Assembly: GCF_009936045.1 (NCBI RefSeq)
Contig: NZ_QWEQ01000016.1
Location: forward strand, 26,194-90,193
Origin: Emergencia sp. 1XD21-10
GTDB taxonomy: Bacteria; Bacillota; Clostridia; Peptostreptococcales; Anaerovoracaceae
DNA length: 64,000 nucleotides
Reading direction: 5' to 3'
The notes under the pieces were generated by a model. That model did not search any database. It saw only the letters and a program-made list of their open reading frames with translations, and was not told the DNA's origin. Below are positions 25,956 to 32,762 of the stretch, piece by piece. Position 1 is the stretch's first letter, and each line of letters begins with the position of its first letter. Position numbers and translations under genes: made by a program.

Positions 25956-27488
25956 TTATAACTTGAGATGTATCTCAAGCTTGAAATCTAGCGGATTAGA
26001 GCCTTTTGGCTTATCGTACACAACGTAGTCGATGAGACCGCATAAAAACTCATTTTTGTGCTGCGGATCCAGATTTTCATAAACGTGGTTGATAAATTCC
26101 ATTGCGGAGGTGATTCTCGGCAGCGTGTTTTCAGAATGCAGTTTTTTCTCTTCCAGTATCTTTATTTTTTCCTCTGCTTCGCTGATGAGAGCGTACTCTT
26201 TTTCCGTGGCAGCAGCGATTACTTTTCCACGCTGCAGAAAATCTTCCGAGGTGTAAGTTCCTTCTTCCAGTAAGTCATACTGACGTTGGCGCTTTTCCAT
26301 CAGCTTTTTAATTTCTTTCCTGGCGTTTTCGATGACCTGCGAGGTAAGGGCAATCTCTTCTTCCAGTTCAGCTGCCGGGTCAATGTCGCGGTACTTCCAC
26401 TGCAGCCCTTCGAGTATGTCTCTGACCTGCGAAATGAGCCGCTCTTCGACGATATCTATGTAAGTGGACATTACGCCTCCACAGCTTTGAGAACAACGCA
26501 GGGTAGGCTTTTTCTTGGTGGAGGAGCGCTGACTCATGGTGCGACCGCAGGCGCTGCACTTGATAAGATAGGAAAGGGGATTGCTCAGGTTCCGAGAATA
26601 GATGTGCGGTACGATGCGCTCTTTGGCAAGGTCCTGCGCCTTCCAGAATGTTTCTTCATCGATGATGCCCTCGTGTTTACCTTCGTAAATATTCCAGTCT
26701 TCGATGGATTTCAGTGTGCTGCCAACGCGGCGCCCGTCTTTATAGGTGAAATCCCGCTTATTCCATGCGACTTTTCCGATGTAAATAGGGTTGTTGAGAA
26801 TCCTGCGAATGGTGGTGCGCTGCCAGTCTGCTCCATTATGGTTTTTTATGCCGTGGTCTTTTAGGTACCGGGCGATACGGGTATCGCCGTAGCCTTTGTT
26901 TACGTAGAGGTCAAACATCAGCTTTATGATTTTGGCTTCCTCTTCCACAATGCAAAGGGTTTTGTTTTCCTTGCGGTACCCGAACGGGGCATTAGTGCCA
27001 ATATAATTGCCGGCGTTGAGACTTGCCTGTTTTCCGCGGGCAAAACGGCGCTTGATGGTGACAAGCTCTTTTCGGGCGAAAAATGCCTTGAAGTCGAACA
27101 TGTCTTCGTCTGTCTCATCGGAAAGGTCATAGGTTTTGTCAGGCGTGATGATGCGAACATGTTTCCTCTTGAAGAGGTTCAGGATATAGCCCTGATCCTG
27201 CAGGTCGCCGCGACCAAGTCTGTCGATGTCCATGACGAGAACTGCATCGACAAGTCCTTCTTCGATGTCGGCGAGAAGTTCCAACATCATAGGTCTTACT
27301 GCGATGCTATCGCCGGTCTGCACTTCTTTATAGACTTTGACAACGTTCAGGCTTTTCGCCTTTGCCAGCCTGTTCAGGGTGTCGTGGTGACGGGCAAGAG
27401 TCACTTCGATGGGTTCATCGAGGTGCTGCTCGTCTTTCCTGGACTTGCGCAGGTACATGTATGTGTTCCATAGTTCCATTGGTTTCAT
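25956..27488 (-). CDS. Large serine recombinase (phage integrase)
   Basis: 510 residues. The N-terminal resolvase domain (~8-155) has the catalytic Ser16 in 'YLRKSRKDE' and the conserved 'VMDIDRLGRGD'; a Recombinase domain (~170-280, 'PFGYRKENKTLCIVEEEA') and a zinc ribbon ('CSACGRTM ... LRCSQSCGG') follow, then a coiled coil and 'DYVVYDKP' near the end. It catalyses site-specific integration between attP and attB. AAGGAGG lies ~10 bases before the ATG at 27488. Its 3' end abuts the truncated hydrolase gene. A short relic of a second recombinase lies just upstream. Confidence 0.95.
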   Translation of the reverse strand: MKPMELWNTYMYLRKSRKDEQHLDEPIEVTLARHHDTLNRLAKAKSLNVVKVYKEVQTGDSIAVRPMMLELLADIEEGLVDAVLVMDIDRLGRGDLQDQGYILNLFKRKHVRIITPDKTYDLSDETDEDMFDFKAFFARKELVTIKRRFARGKQASLNAGNYIGTNAPFGYRKENKTLCIVEEEAKIIKLMFDLYVNKGYGDTRIARYLKDHGIKNHNGADWQRTTIRRILNNPIYIGKVAWNKRDFTYKDGRRVGSTLKSIEDWNIYEGKHEGIIDEETFWKAQDLAKERIVPHIYSRNLSNPLSYLIKCSACGRTMSQRSSTKKKPTLRCSQSCGGVMSTYIDIVEERLISQVRDILEGLQWKYRDIDPAAELEEEIALTSQVIENARKEIKKLMEKRQRQYDLLEEGTYTSEDFLQRGKVIAAATEKEYALISEAEEKIKILEEKKLHSENTLPRITSAMEFINHVYENLDPQHKNEFLCGLIDYVVYDKPKGSNPLDFKLEIHLKL

Positions 27489-27512
27489 GGTGGACTCCTC
27501 CTTGAGGGCATT

Positions 27513-27677
27513 TTATGAAAAAGGATACAAAAATACCTCTAAAACTTGATTTTTAAGGGCTGCAATGACACAACATGATTGCTTAAGTTGAGTTGCGTTG
27601 TGCAGCTCCGCTTCCATGTCCTCACGGGACTTGCGGAGGTAGATGGAGTATAGGTCGTTAGCGAGGTTGGGGTGCAT
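27513..27677 (-). pseudogene. N-terminal relic of a second serine recombinase
   Basis: A 54-residue open frame starts MHPNLANDLYSIYLRKSRED. The segment YSIYLRKSREDMEAE is the catalytic start of large serine recombinases, with the nucleophile Ser; the rest (from ~HNATQL on) no longer matches the family. The DNA around CGCAAGTCC is similar to the start of the intact integrase gene. It is probably a leftover from an earlier integrase or a recombination scar. Confidence 0.6.
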
Positions 27678-27695
27678 GGGTGGTCTCCTAAAGGG

Positions 27696-28559
27696 TTACT
27701 TTATGGTTAGTAATGATTTCCAATGATAGGGGAAATCAAGATGATTTCGGCTGATGTACGGCGTGTATTTTTTTATCAGCTTATCTAATTGTTTTAAAAC
27801 GTCATTATTCCATTTATCTTTTTCAGGATACATCAGTTTCAACATATAAAATTGAGCAAAAAGTCTACGAGTAGGCACGTAGCTTTCACCTTTTGGCATT
27901 TTCGGCATTGCAGGGAATTTTACGTAATATAATCTTGAGTAATGAGCGCACCTGTTTCTTAAGTCTGTTAAACAACGTAACCAACTGTCCATAGTTTGAT
28001 AGTTTACACCATAGAGCGACTTAGCTAATGCCGCTTTATCAGGGTTACTCATTCCTCGATAAAAGTGAGAAAGCATTCCGATCGAGAAAAATTCAATGAT
28101 TACCCATAATGGGAATTTGCCATTATATTTTTGTATATGGTGCTGTACAACAAGAGTCTTGCTGTTTTCGCTTATACATGATGTAACGTGCTTAGAGAAA
28201 AGGGCGTGATTGTGTTTTTTGTTGTATACCTTTGGGGACATATAACCATCAGGTCCATATTTATGTACGTAGTAGTATGACACTTGTGTTCTGAGAAAGA
28301 TTTCAATCTGCTCAATGGTAGATAGAATTAACTTTCGAAGTTCTTTGTCAAACTCATAAATTTCTGCGATTTGCGAAAAGGGAATGTTGTAAATACATTT
28401 TCCATCAGGACCTTTATACGGCAAATAATAAGCAGACAGTCTATAATAGTTAATTCTTTTCAACAGATTAAGGCATTGTTCGCGATTATCTATGAGGATA
28501 TTCTTTTGTTCGAGTAATTCAATCTGCTCCTCAAAAGTAGTTGCTTCTTTTAGTTTCAT
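27696..28559 (-). CDS. Abi_2 family protein (AbiD/AbiF-like abortive infection)
   Basis: 287 residues from the ATG at 28559 (GGAGA six bases upstream; an upstream in-frame ATG at 28601 lacks one). It matches the Abi_2 family: 'LLKRINYYRLSAYYLPYK' near the N-terminus, 'LRTQVSYYYVHKYGPDGYM', and 'LRNRCAHYSRLYY' at about residue 210, which contains the RxxxxH pair of HEPN ribonucleases. Family members AbiD and AbiF stop phage growth at the cost of the host cell. It sits between integrase and repressor with its own promoter, so it can be expressed in the lysogen. Which phages it blocks is unknown. Confidence 0.85.
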   Translation of the reverse strand: MKLKEATTFEEQIELLEQKNILIDNREQCLNLLKRINYYRLSAYYLPYKGPDGKCIYNIPFSQIAEIYEFDKELRKLILSTIEQIEIFLRTQVSYYYVHKYGPDGYMSPKVYNKKHNHALFSKHVTSCISENSKTLVVQHHIQKYNGKFPLWVIIEFFSIGMLSHFYRGMSNPDKAALAKSLYGVNYQTMDSWLRCLTDLRNRCAHYSRLYYVKFPAMPKMPKGESYVPTRRLFAQFYMLKLMYPEKDKWNNDVLKQLDKLIKKYTPYISRNHLDFPYHWKSLLTIK

Positions 28560-28631
28560 AGTTTCTCCAAAAAATAAATGTGCTCCCATTTGACACATCA
28601 TTGAGAGGTGCGGGAGCTTCTGTTAGTACAT

Positions 28632-28660
28632 AGTATATGCGAAATCTCCCAAAATGTCAA
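28632..28660 (-). promoter_or_regulatory. Sigma-A promoter of the Abi gene
   Basis: Minus strand: TTGACA (28660-28655), 17-bp spacer, TATACT (28637-28632). The ~65-nt leader contains an inverted pair GCTCCC/GGGAGC (around 28575-28615) followed by a T-rich stretch, which could be a weak attenuator. Confidence 0.75.
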
Positions 28661-28810
28661 TGGTAAAAAATGTATTTATACAGTTCAGCGTGATGCGCAG
28701 CAAAGTGATTCACCATTTTGCCAACCTCCGAAAATAGACCCTATCAAAATAAATCTTAATTCCATATACTTATAATCGTGTGCCCGTAATCTAAAAAGAG
28801 AGGGCATGTT

Positions 28811-28936
28811 ATGAAAAGGCAATATAAAGATTTAAAGCACACCTATTTATTGGCAGTTTATGATAAAGTAGAAGATCTCATTATTTACAACACAGCAAGA
28901 GAAGAGGGGGCTAAATTAATTTTTATTATTTTCTAA
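28811..28936 (+). CDS. Small 41-residue prophage protein, unknown function
   Basis: It starts MKRQYKDLKHTYLLAVYDKV and ends with a short hydrophobic run KLIFIIF. GAGAGGG lies ~8 bases before the ATG and a stem-loop follows the stop at once. I do not recognise it. Its position between the Abi promoter and the repressor, on the opposite strand to both, makes it an isolated transcript if real. Confidence 0.4.
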   Translation: MKRQYKDLKHTYLLAVYDKVEDLIIYNTAREEGAKLIFIIF

Positions 28937-28970
28937 TTCTTTTGCAGAAATTACATATCTGCAAAGGAAT
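28936..28970. terminator. Bidirectional terminator-like hairpin before the repressor end
   Basis: A 13-bp stem with one mismatch (28936-28948 / 28958-28970) between the ends of the small plus-strand gene and the minus-strand repressor gene. Confidence 0.6.
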
Positions 28971-28985
28971 TAATTCGAAAACAAG

Positions 28986-29543
28986 CTAAACTGATTCTTT
29001 GACGGGCGCACAATCTTCTAATTGTTCACAGCTTTTGCGTTTTCGCTCTTCCCGTGCTTTTATCACTTCCTGCCGGATTTCTTCATAATCATTATCAATT
29101 GAACCATGATTTAGTCCCTGTGCATATGCGAGCAGCCTACCTTTGCTATATGCGTCGCAGCTTACAAAACATTCCATGAGTGCGAGTGCGTCCCGCTGAA
29201 TTTCTTCGGATTCATCCTGCAGCAAAGCAACGATATCAGAAGTGGTTGAGTAGGCTTCCGGCGATGAAGAGGTGCAAACGTCCATCTTTTCGTAAAATCT
29301 TCCCATAGGAACATTGAATCCCATTAACCAAGTTTCATTGACTCCAAGTGCCATGCCAAGAATAGCGAGTTTGTCTTGATTTGGTTCGACCTTACCAGAA
29401 ACATATTGACTCAAATCAGATTTATTCATCTTAACGCCGTATTCTTCGCAGTAAGGTAAAGCTAACGACAAAATGTCAACTTGACGAAGATTACGAGAGT
29501 TCATTATTTCCTTTAAACGCTCTGCGGTGGTGTATCTTTTCAT
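28986..29543 (-). CDS. CI-like phage repressor (XRE family)
   Basis: 185 residues from the ATG at 29543, which follows GGAGATG. The open frame extends further upstream but crosses the promoter and operators, so the longer start is rejected. Residues ~5-75 form a Cro/CI helix-turn-helix ('TTAERLKEIMNSRNLRQVDI', 'MNKSDLSQYVSGKVEPNQDK'). No LexA-type peptidase domain with Ser/Lys pair is visible in the C-terminal half, so induction may not use RecA self-cleavage. It faces away from the Cro-like gene across the operator region, the usual lysogeny switch. Confidence 0.85.
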   Translation of the reverse strand: MKRYTTAERLKEIMNSRNLRQVDILSLALPYCEEYGVKMNKSDLSQYVSGKVEPNQDKLAILGMALGVNETWLMGFNVPMGRFYEKMDVCTSSSPEAYSTTSDIVALLQDESEEIQRDALALMECFVSCDAYSKGRLLAYAQGLNHGSIDNDYEEIRQEVIKAREERKRKSCEQLEDCAPVKESV

Positions 29544-29567
29544 ATTTGCATCTCCATTTTTTCTATC

Positions 29568-29596
29568 AATATAACACATAATGAACAAAAGTTCAA
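29568..29596 (-). promoter_or_regulatory. Repressor promoter with overlapping operator
   Basis: Minus strand: TTGAAC (29596-29591), 17-bp spacer, TATATT (29573-29568). The palindrome GAAC-AAAA-GTTC (29583-29594) overlaps the -35 box and is a likely operator. Confidence 0.65.
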
Positions 29597-29635
29597 TAGT
29601 CAAAACAAAAAAGTTAAAAAAATTGAATTGCAGTG

Positions 29636-29664
29636 TTGACAAAGAGGAGCTGTGATGATATATT
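29636..29664 (+). promoter_or_regulatory. Rightward early promoter (PR-like)
   Basis: TTGACA (29636-29641), 17-bp spacer, TATATT (29659-29664). It drives the Cro-like gene and the early operon. An operator palindrome lies 8 bp downstream. Confidence 0.75.
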
Positions 29665-29672
29665 AAGATAAA

Positions 29673-29688
29673 GTTCAAAATATTGAAC
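29673..29688. promoter_or_regulatory. Operator palindrome at the lysogeny switch
   Basis: GTTCAA-AATA-TTGAAC, perfect 6-bp arms around 4 bases, at the expected start of the early rightward transcript. A related GTTCAA half-site occurs in the repressor promoter (29591-29596). Confidence 0.65.
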
Positions 29689-29707
29689 CAAGAAAAGAGG
29701 TGAGATA

Positions 29708-29932
29708 ATGTCATTCGACTATAGCAAGCTAAGGGGAAAAATCGTTGAAAAGTATGGGACAAATGCAAAATTTGCAAAGGATATGGGGTTATCCGAGCGT
29801 TCACTATCCCTAAAACTTAATGGAAAAGTTTTTTGGAAGCAGAATGAAATTTGTACGGCGGCTGAGCTTCTGGGTATAAAAAACGAGGACATACAATCGT
29901 TTTTTTTTACAAAGATAGTTCAAAATTTTTAA
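29708..29932 (+). CDS. Cro-like DUF739 family DNA-binding protein
   Basis: 74 residues of the DUF739 type ('MSFDYSKLRGKIVEKYGTNA', 'FAKDMGLSERSLSLKLNGK', 'WKQNEICTAAELLGI'), a helix-turn-helix protein common as the first rightward gene of Firmicutes temperate phages. It probably counters the CI-like repressor at the shared operators. AGAGGTGAG lies 5 bases before the ATG. Confidence 0.85.
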   Translation: MSFDYSKLRGKIVEKYGTNAKFAKDMGLSERSLSLKLNGKVFWKQNEICTAAELLGIKNEDIQSFFFTKIVQNF

Positions 29933-29962
29933 CTTAGCACTTTGAAGAGGGAGGTGAAAACG

Positions 29963-30133
29963 ATGAAAGACAAGATAAAGCCGGAAGAAGTATATATACT
30001 CCCGCCGGAGAAATTTTACCAATCCGGACGAAAAAGAGATTACCGAGCGGGAGTTTTGTACTACCTCAGTGTGATAGCAAGAAGTGCAATCTTGCTGACA
30101 AAGACGTCAGAATCTAAAGAATTTGAAGAATAA
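29963..30133 (+). CDS. Small early phage protein, unknown function
   Basis: 56 residues from the ATG at 29963, after a strong GGGAGGTG site. It is basic and starts MKDKIKPEEVYILPPEKFYQ, with a helical tail 'GVLYYLSVIARSAILLTK'. I do not recognise it. The leader TTTGAAGAGGGAGGTGAAAA before it recurs before other early genes. Its 3' end overlaps a reverse-strand gene by 20 bases. Confidence 0.55.
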   Translation: MKDKIKPEEVYILPPEKFYQSGRKRDYRAGVLYYLSVIARSAILLTKTSESKEFEE

Positions 30134-30296
30134 AGGCCGCAACTGATGCGATAGCAGCAATTACAGTACTCACAAACATGACAATGTTTTTAACTCGGCT
30201 TTTACGCTTTTCAGCTTCTAAGTATTCGATTATTTTGGCGGCATCGCTTTTGGTAGCGTTCATGATTGCTTCGTGCAATTCGGGATCCATTTTCAT
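30114..30296 (-). CDS. Reverse-strand tail-anchored small membrane protein
   Basis: 60 residues from the ATG at 30296: an amphipathic helix ('PELHEAIMNATKSDAAKIIE'), a basic stretch KRKSR, and one C-terminal membrane segment ending FILQIL. A consensus promoter on the same strand (30346-30374) lies between this start and a longer upstream start at 30374, so the shorter form is preferred; its ribosome binding site is weak. It runs against the early operon and has the layout of a moron expressed from the prophage. Function unknown. Confidence 0.5.
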   Translation of the reverse strand: MKMDPELHEAIMNATKSDAAKIIEYLEAEKRKSRVKNIVMFVSTVIAAIASVAAFILQIL

Positions 30297-30345
30297 AATA
30301 GTATCATTTTCTTTGTGTTCGGTTGCAATAACGACTTGTAAGTAC

Positions 30346-30374
30346 ATTATAAGTTGGAAAATGGGAAAAAGCAA
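30346..30374 (-). promoter_or_regulatory. Reverse-strand promoter for the tail-anchored protein
   Basis: Minus strand: TTGCTT (30374-30369), 17-bp spacer, TATAAT (30351-30346). Confidence 0.6.
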
Positions 30375-30418
30375 TGAAAACTAAACGTAAGAAGTAATTT
30401 GAAGAGGGAGGTGAAGGA

Positions 30419-30589
30419 GTGGATATTGAGAAAGAAATCAGGCGGCTTAAAGAAAGTAATATGCACATAGAAAAGCAGGTACATTTAATTACCAAGACTT
30501 TAAGGACATTTGCTTGGTCAGCCCTTGGAAATACGATAACGGTCTCTTTACTGGCAATTAACCTGTTAATAATTGTACACCAATGGTAA
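30419..30589 (+). CDS. Small coiled-coil plus membrane-segment protein
   Basis: 56 residues from a GTG at 30419, 8 bases after AGGGAGG. The first half is charged and helical ('DIEKEIRRLKESNMHIEKQV'), the second a membrane segment ('SALGNTITVSLLAINLLIIV'). It resembles holin-like or haemolysin XhlA-like small phage proteins in layout, but lies in the early region. Its 3' end overlaps the convergent gene 30558-30920 by 32 bases. Confidence 0.5.
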   Translation: MDIEKEIRRLKESNMHIEKQVHLITKTLRTFAWSALGNTITVSLLAINLLIIVHQW

Positions 30590-30920
30590 TAGCCCCTCCG
30601 ACGAAAATACCGGTGATAGTAGCGATGAGGGTAGCTATGCCAATTCTATTTGAAAATTTATTGCTTTTTAAATCTTCCTTACGCCAAACTTCGGCTTTTT
30701 GTTGATACTCAATGTGTTCTTGATGTTGGATATCAAGTCGCTTGTTTGTTTCCTCTAGGGAACGCATCGTATTAGACATTAAGTCGATAAGCACATCCAG
30801 CTTTGCCCCTTCTGGCGTAGTAGGATTGCGAAGATATTCTAATGTTTCATCAGATATTTCAAGGTCATTCTGATGAATGAGAGAATTGAGAAGTTTTTCC
30901 TGATCTTTGATGGATGCCAT
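30558..30920 (-). CDS. Reverse-strand membrane protein, moron-like
   Basis: 120 residues with an AAGGAG site 7 bases before the ATG. The N-terminal ~90 residues are charged and helical (coiled coil around 'RSLEETNKRLDIQHQEHIEY'); the C-terminal ~28 residues form one membrane segment ('GIATLIATITGIFVGGAITI'). A strong promoter lies upstream on the same strand. It faces against the early operon, as prophage-expressed morons do; superinfection exclusion is one possibility. No family recognised. Confidence 0.65.
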   Translation of the reverse strand: MASIKDQEKLLNSLIHQNDLEISDETLEYLRNPTTPEGAKLDVLIDLMSNTMRSLEETNKRLDIQHQEHIEYQQKAEVWRKEDLKSNKFSNRIGIATLIATITGIFVGGAITIGVQLLTG

Positions 30921-30947
30921 AATAATCTCCTTGGTATTGATAAGGAA

Positions 30948-30976
30948 ATTATATCATAGCAATAAATTGTGAACAA
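30948..30976 (-). promoter_or_regulatory. Promoter of the reverse-strand membrane gene
   Basis: Minus strand: TTGTTC (30976-30971), 17-bp spacer, TATAAT (30953-30948), ~28 bp before the start codon. Confidence 0.7.
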
Positions 30977-31067
30977 GCATAAGAGAGAAAGGCGGACCGG
31001 AAAAAGTTTTTACAAAAACAAAAGACGCAGGGTAAAAAGGAATTTTTAAAGAGGGAGGCGAAAACGT

Positions 31068-31268
31068 GTGAACAGGAACGTGGCAATAAAAATCAAGGCA
31101 ATGGAAAGAATTGAAACGCTCTCAAAGTTTAGAAGAGAACTTGCAGAGTCGTATCAGAAAAATATAGATGCCGAAGAAAACGCAATATTGTCTGAGAGTT
31201 ATTCTAAGCTTGAGAACGCTGTACAGACTGTATTTGATGCGGAAATCAAATACCTATCGAAGATTTGA
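31068..31268 (+). CDS. Small early phage protein, helical, unknown function
   Basis: 66 residues from a GTG at 31068 preceded by AGAGGGAGGCGAAAAC, a variant of the leader repeated in this region. The protein is strongly helical and charged ('AMERIETLSKFRRELAESYQ', 'ENAILSESYSKLENAVQTVF'). I do not recognise it. Confidence 0.55.
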   Translation: MNRNVAIKIKAMERIETLSKFRRELAESYQKNIDAEENAILSESYSKLENAVQTVFDAEIKYLSKI

Positions 31269-31285
31269 GGAGGGGGTGAATAACT

Positions 31286-31420
31286 GTGGAAATTGTCATA
31301 AAGATTGATGCAAAAGAAGCGGCTGACATTGTAAAAGAACTACAAACTCAGCCGGATGTGAATCATATTGTAAATGTTATTCGCTGTCGTTTACAAGAAG
31401 CTCTTGAGCAAGAATCTTAG
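31286..31420 (+). CDS. Very small early phage protein, unknown function
   Basis: 44 residues from a GTG at 31286 after GGAGGGGGTGAA. The protein (MEIVIKIDAKEAADIVKELQ...) has a beta-alpha start. It ends inside the convergent gene 31377-31586 (44-base overlap), so the two transcripts are antisense at their 3' ends. Confidence 0.45.
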   Translation: MEIVIKIDAKEAADIVKELQTQPDVNHIVNVIRCRLQEALEQES

Positions 31421-31586
31421 TATATTTTTTAGACAATGAGAGTACTTCAACAGCGATATTGAGATAAACATCTTCCTTTTGTACATTTTTTAGTCTTGTT
31501 GCAAGGGAGTCCATCTCAGATTCAATTAGTGAAGAGAAAGATGCATCAGCTCTTTTACAAGCGTCTTGGAAAAACTCTTGATTCAT
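31377..31586 (-). CDS. Reverse-strand small helical protein, moron-like
   Basis: 69 residues with an AAGGAGGT site 4 bases before the ATG and its own consensus promoter upstream. All-helical and acidic ('DACKRADASFSSLIESEMDS', 'VEVLSLSKKYTKILAQELLV'). No family recognised. Orientation and promoter make it the third reverse unit in this early region. Confidence 0.6.
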   Translation of the reverse strand: MNQEFFQDACKRADASFSSLIESEMDSLATRLKNVQKEDVYLNIAVEVLSLSKKYTKILAQELLVNDSE

Positions 31587-31636
31587 AAAATACCTCCTTA
31601 TTTAACTACTCGACCACGGCAATGGTCTGTGTATCC

Positions 31637-31665
31637 ATTATAAAACAAGGCGGAGAATCGGACAA
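31637..31665 (-). promoter_or_regulatory. Promoter of the reverse-strand gene 31377-31586
   Basis: Minus strand: TTGTCC (31665-31660), 17-bp spacer, TATAAT (31642-31637). Confidence 0.7.
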
Positions 31666-31702
31666 GCAAAACGAAAGAGAAATTGAGAAGGGAAAGGAAG
31701 AG

Positions 31703-31810
31703 ATGAGAGTGGTGGATTTTCTAAAGTTGTCGATTTCGTATGAGCCTGAAAGAGTTTTGGCGGCAGAAATATATTTACACACTTTCCGCCGCCATTGGTA
31801 TATTTGCTGA
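31703..31810 (+). CDS. Possible 35-residue peptide, unknown function
   Basis: Starts MRVVDFLKLSISYEPERVLA after a GGAAAGGAAGAG stretch and ends at a TGA. A longer frame exists from 31622 but begins inside the reverse promoter region. Weak candidate. The following 220 bases up to 32032 hold no gene or clear signal that I can see, apart from a strong AGGAGG just before 32033. Confidence 0.25.
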   Translation: MRVVDFLKLSISYEPERVLAAEIYLHTFRRHWYIC

Positions 31811-32032
31811 ATAAGGAGTTACGCTTATTCGTTAGAGATTATATCACAAAATCCAAAGCAATTGCAACATTGTATATGATAAAAGTCGTATTAAACGAGA
31901 TATGACATCAAAGTGGTCTAGTATCACAATCGTAGAGTCAGGATAATGTCTGCGATAAATACACGAGCAAGGTAGTACTCTGAAGCATAGGACAAAGTTC
32001 TTTGCTCATACGATAAAGAAAGGAGGGAAACC

Positions 32033-32209
32033 ATGGTCAGAACTGTCTCAGACTTAGAAGGATACAAGTATAAAGTCGTTCACGACTCGGGAGATGTTAC
32101 ATATTTTAACGAGCTAAAGATATCTGATTCACTTAGCGAGATAATGAGCCGGTGCTGGGATAGTCTGTCCGATGAAGTGAAGAGAGAAATTAACAGTAGA
32201 AAACAATAG
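32033..32209 (+). CDS. Small early phage protein, unknown function
   Basis: 58 residues, after AAAGGAGGG 6 bases before the ATG. The sequence MVRTVSDLEGYKYKVVHDSG shows a short beta segment, then a charged helical tail ending REINSRKQ. It reads like a small phage accessory protein; no family recognised. It is followed 13 bp later by the interrupted lysozyme-like gene. Confidence 0.55.
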   Translation: MVRTVSDLEGYKYKVVHDSGDVTYFNELKISDSLSEIMSRCWDSLSDEVKREINSRKQ

Positions 32210-32222
32210 AAAGGAGTACAGT

Positions 32223-32762
32223 ATGAAAAAGTACAAAATCAGGAAGTTTAGTCCCATTTGGTGGACAGGCTGGAGCCTGGCATGGGCAGCCGGCATTGCG
32301 ATGCTGTGGATTTGCCTTTGTGGTTGGGCGGCAATCCCGGTTTGAAAGTCAGTCCCGGTAGTAAGAGATTGCTGGCCAGAGCAAGTAGTGGAAACGGACA
32401 AGCCTGAACCAGCAGAAGGAATCTATACGCCATCAGTGCAGGAGATGATAGTGCGAGCTTGCCGGGAGCACGACATCGAACCGGATATTCCGCTTGCAAT
32501 AGCAAGACTGGAAACAGGAAACTTTACCAGTGCAGCCTTTACCGAGTGTAACAATGTCGGCGGTATGAGCGTTGATGAAGTGCCCATTACATATGACAGC
32601 TTGGAAGATGGCGTTGACGCATTCGTAGGAAATCTGGCCAGGAATTATTTTGGCAAAGGATACGATGACGTAGAGAAAATTAGCAAGAAGTATTGCCCGG
32701 TCAATGCGGAGGCATGGGCGGAAGCAGTGCAGGAACTGATGAGAGAGGAGAACGAGTTATGA
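32223..32762 (+). pseudogene. Membrane-anchored lysozyme-like (glucosaminidase-type) protein, split by an in-frame TGA
   Basis: One reading frame of 179 codons is broken only by TGA at 32343-32345. The first part (40 residues, MKKYKIRKFSPIWWTGWSLA...) is a basic stretch plus one membrane segment. After the stop the same frame runs KSVPVVRDCWPEQVVETDKP and then a lysozyme-fold muramidase/glucosaminidase-like domain ('IPLAIARLETGNFTSAAF', 'NNVGGM', 'LEDGVDAFVGNLARNYFGKG'), where the Glu of RLETGN is a good catalytic candidate. A GTG at 32388 could restart the second part without its anchor, but has no ribosome binding site. A CGA to TGA change would explain the break; readthrough is the alternative. 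Possible role: cell wall modification in phage entry or exclusion. Confidence 0.65.

Noticed and set aside
25900..25960. tRNA gene as the prophage attachment site
   Set aside because: No cloverleaf or tRNA 3' end is present; the junction falls in a protein-coding gene and the enzyme is a serine recombinase.
26286..26864. Plus-strand open frame opposite the integrase
   Set aside because: It is a shadow of the integrase gene; the integrase frame holds all conserved motifs.
28986..29804. 272-residue version of the CI-like repressor
   Set aside because: The extra N-terminal part crosses the promoter and operators and has no domain; the ATG at 29543 has a good ribosome binding site and starts the HTH domain.
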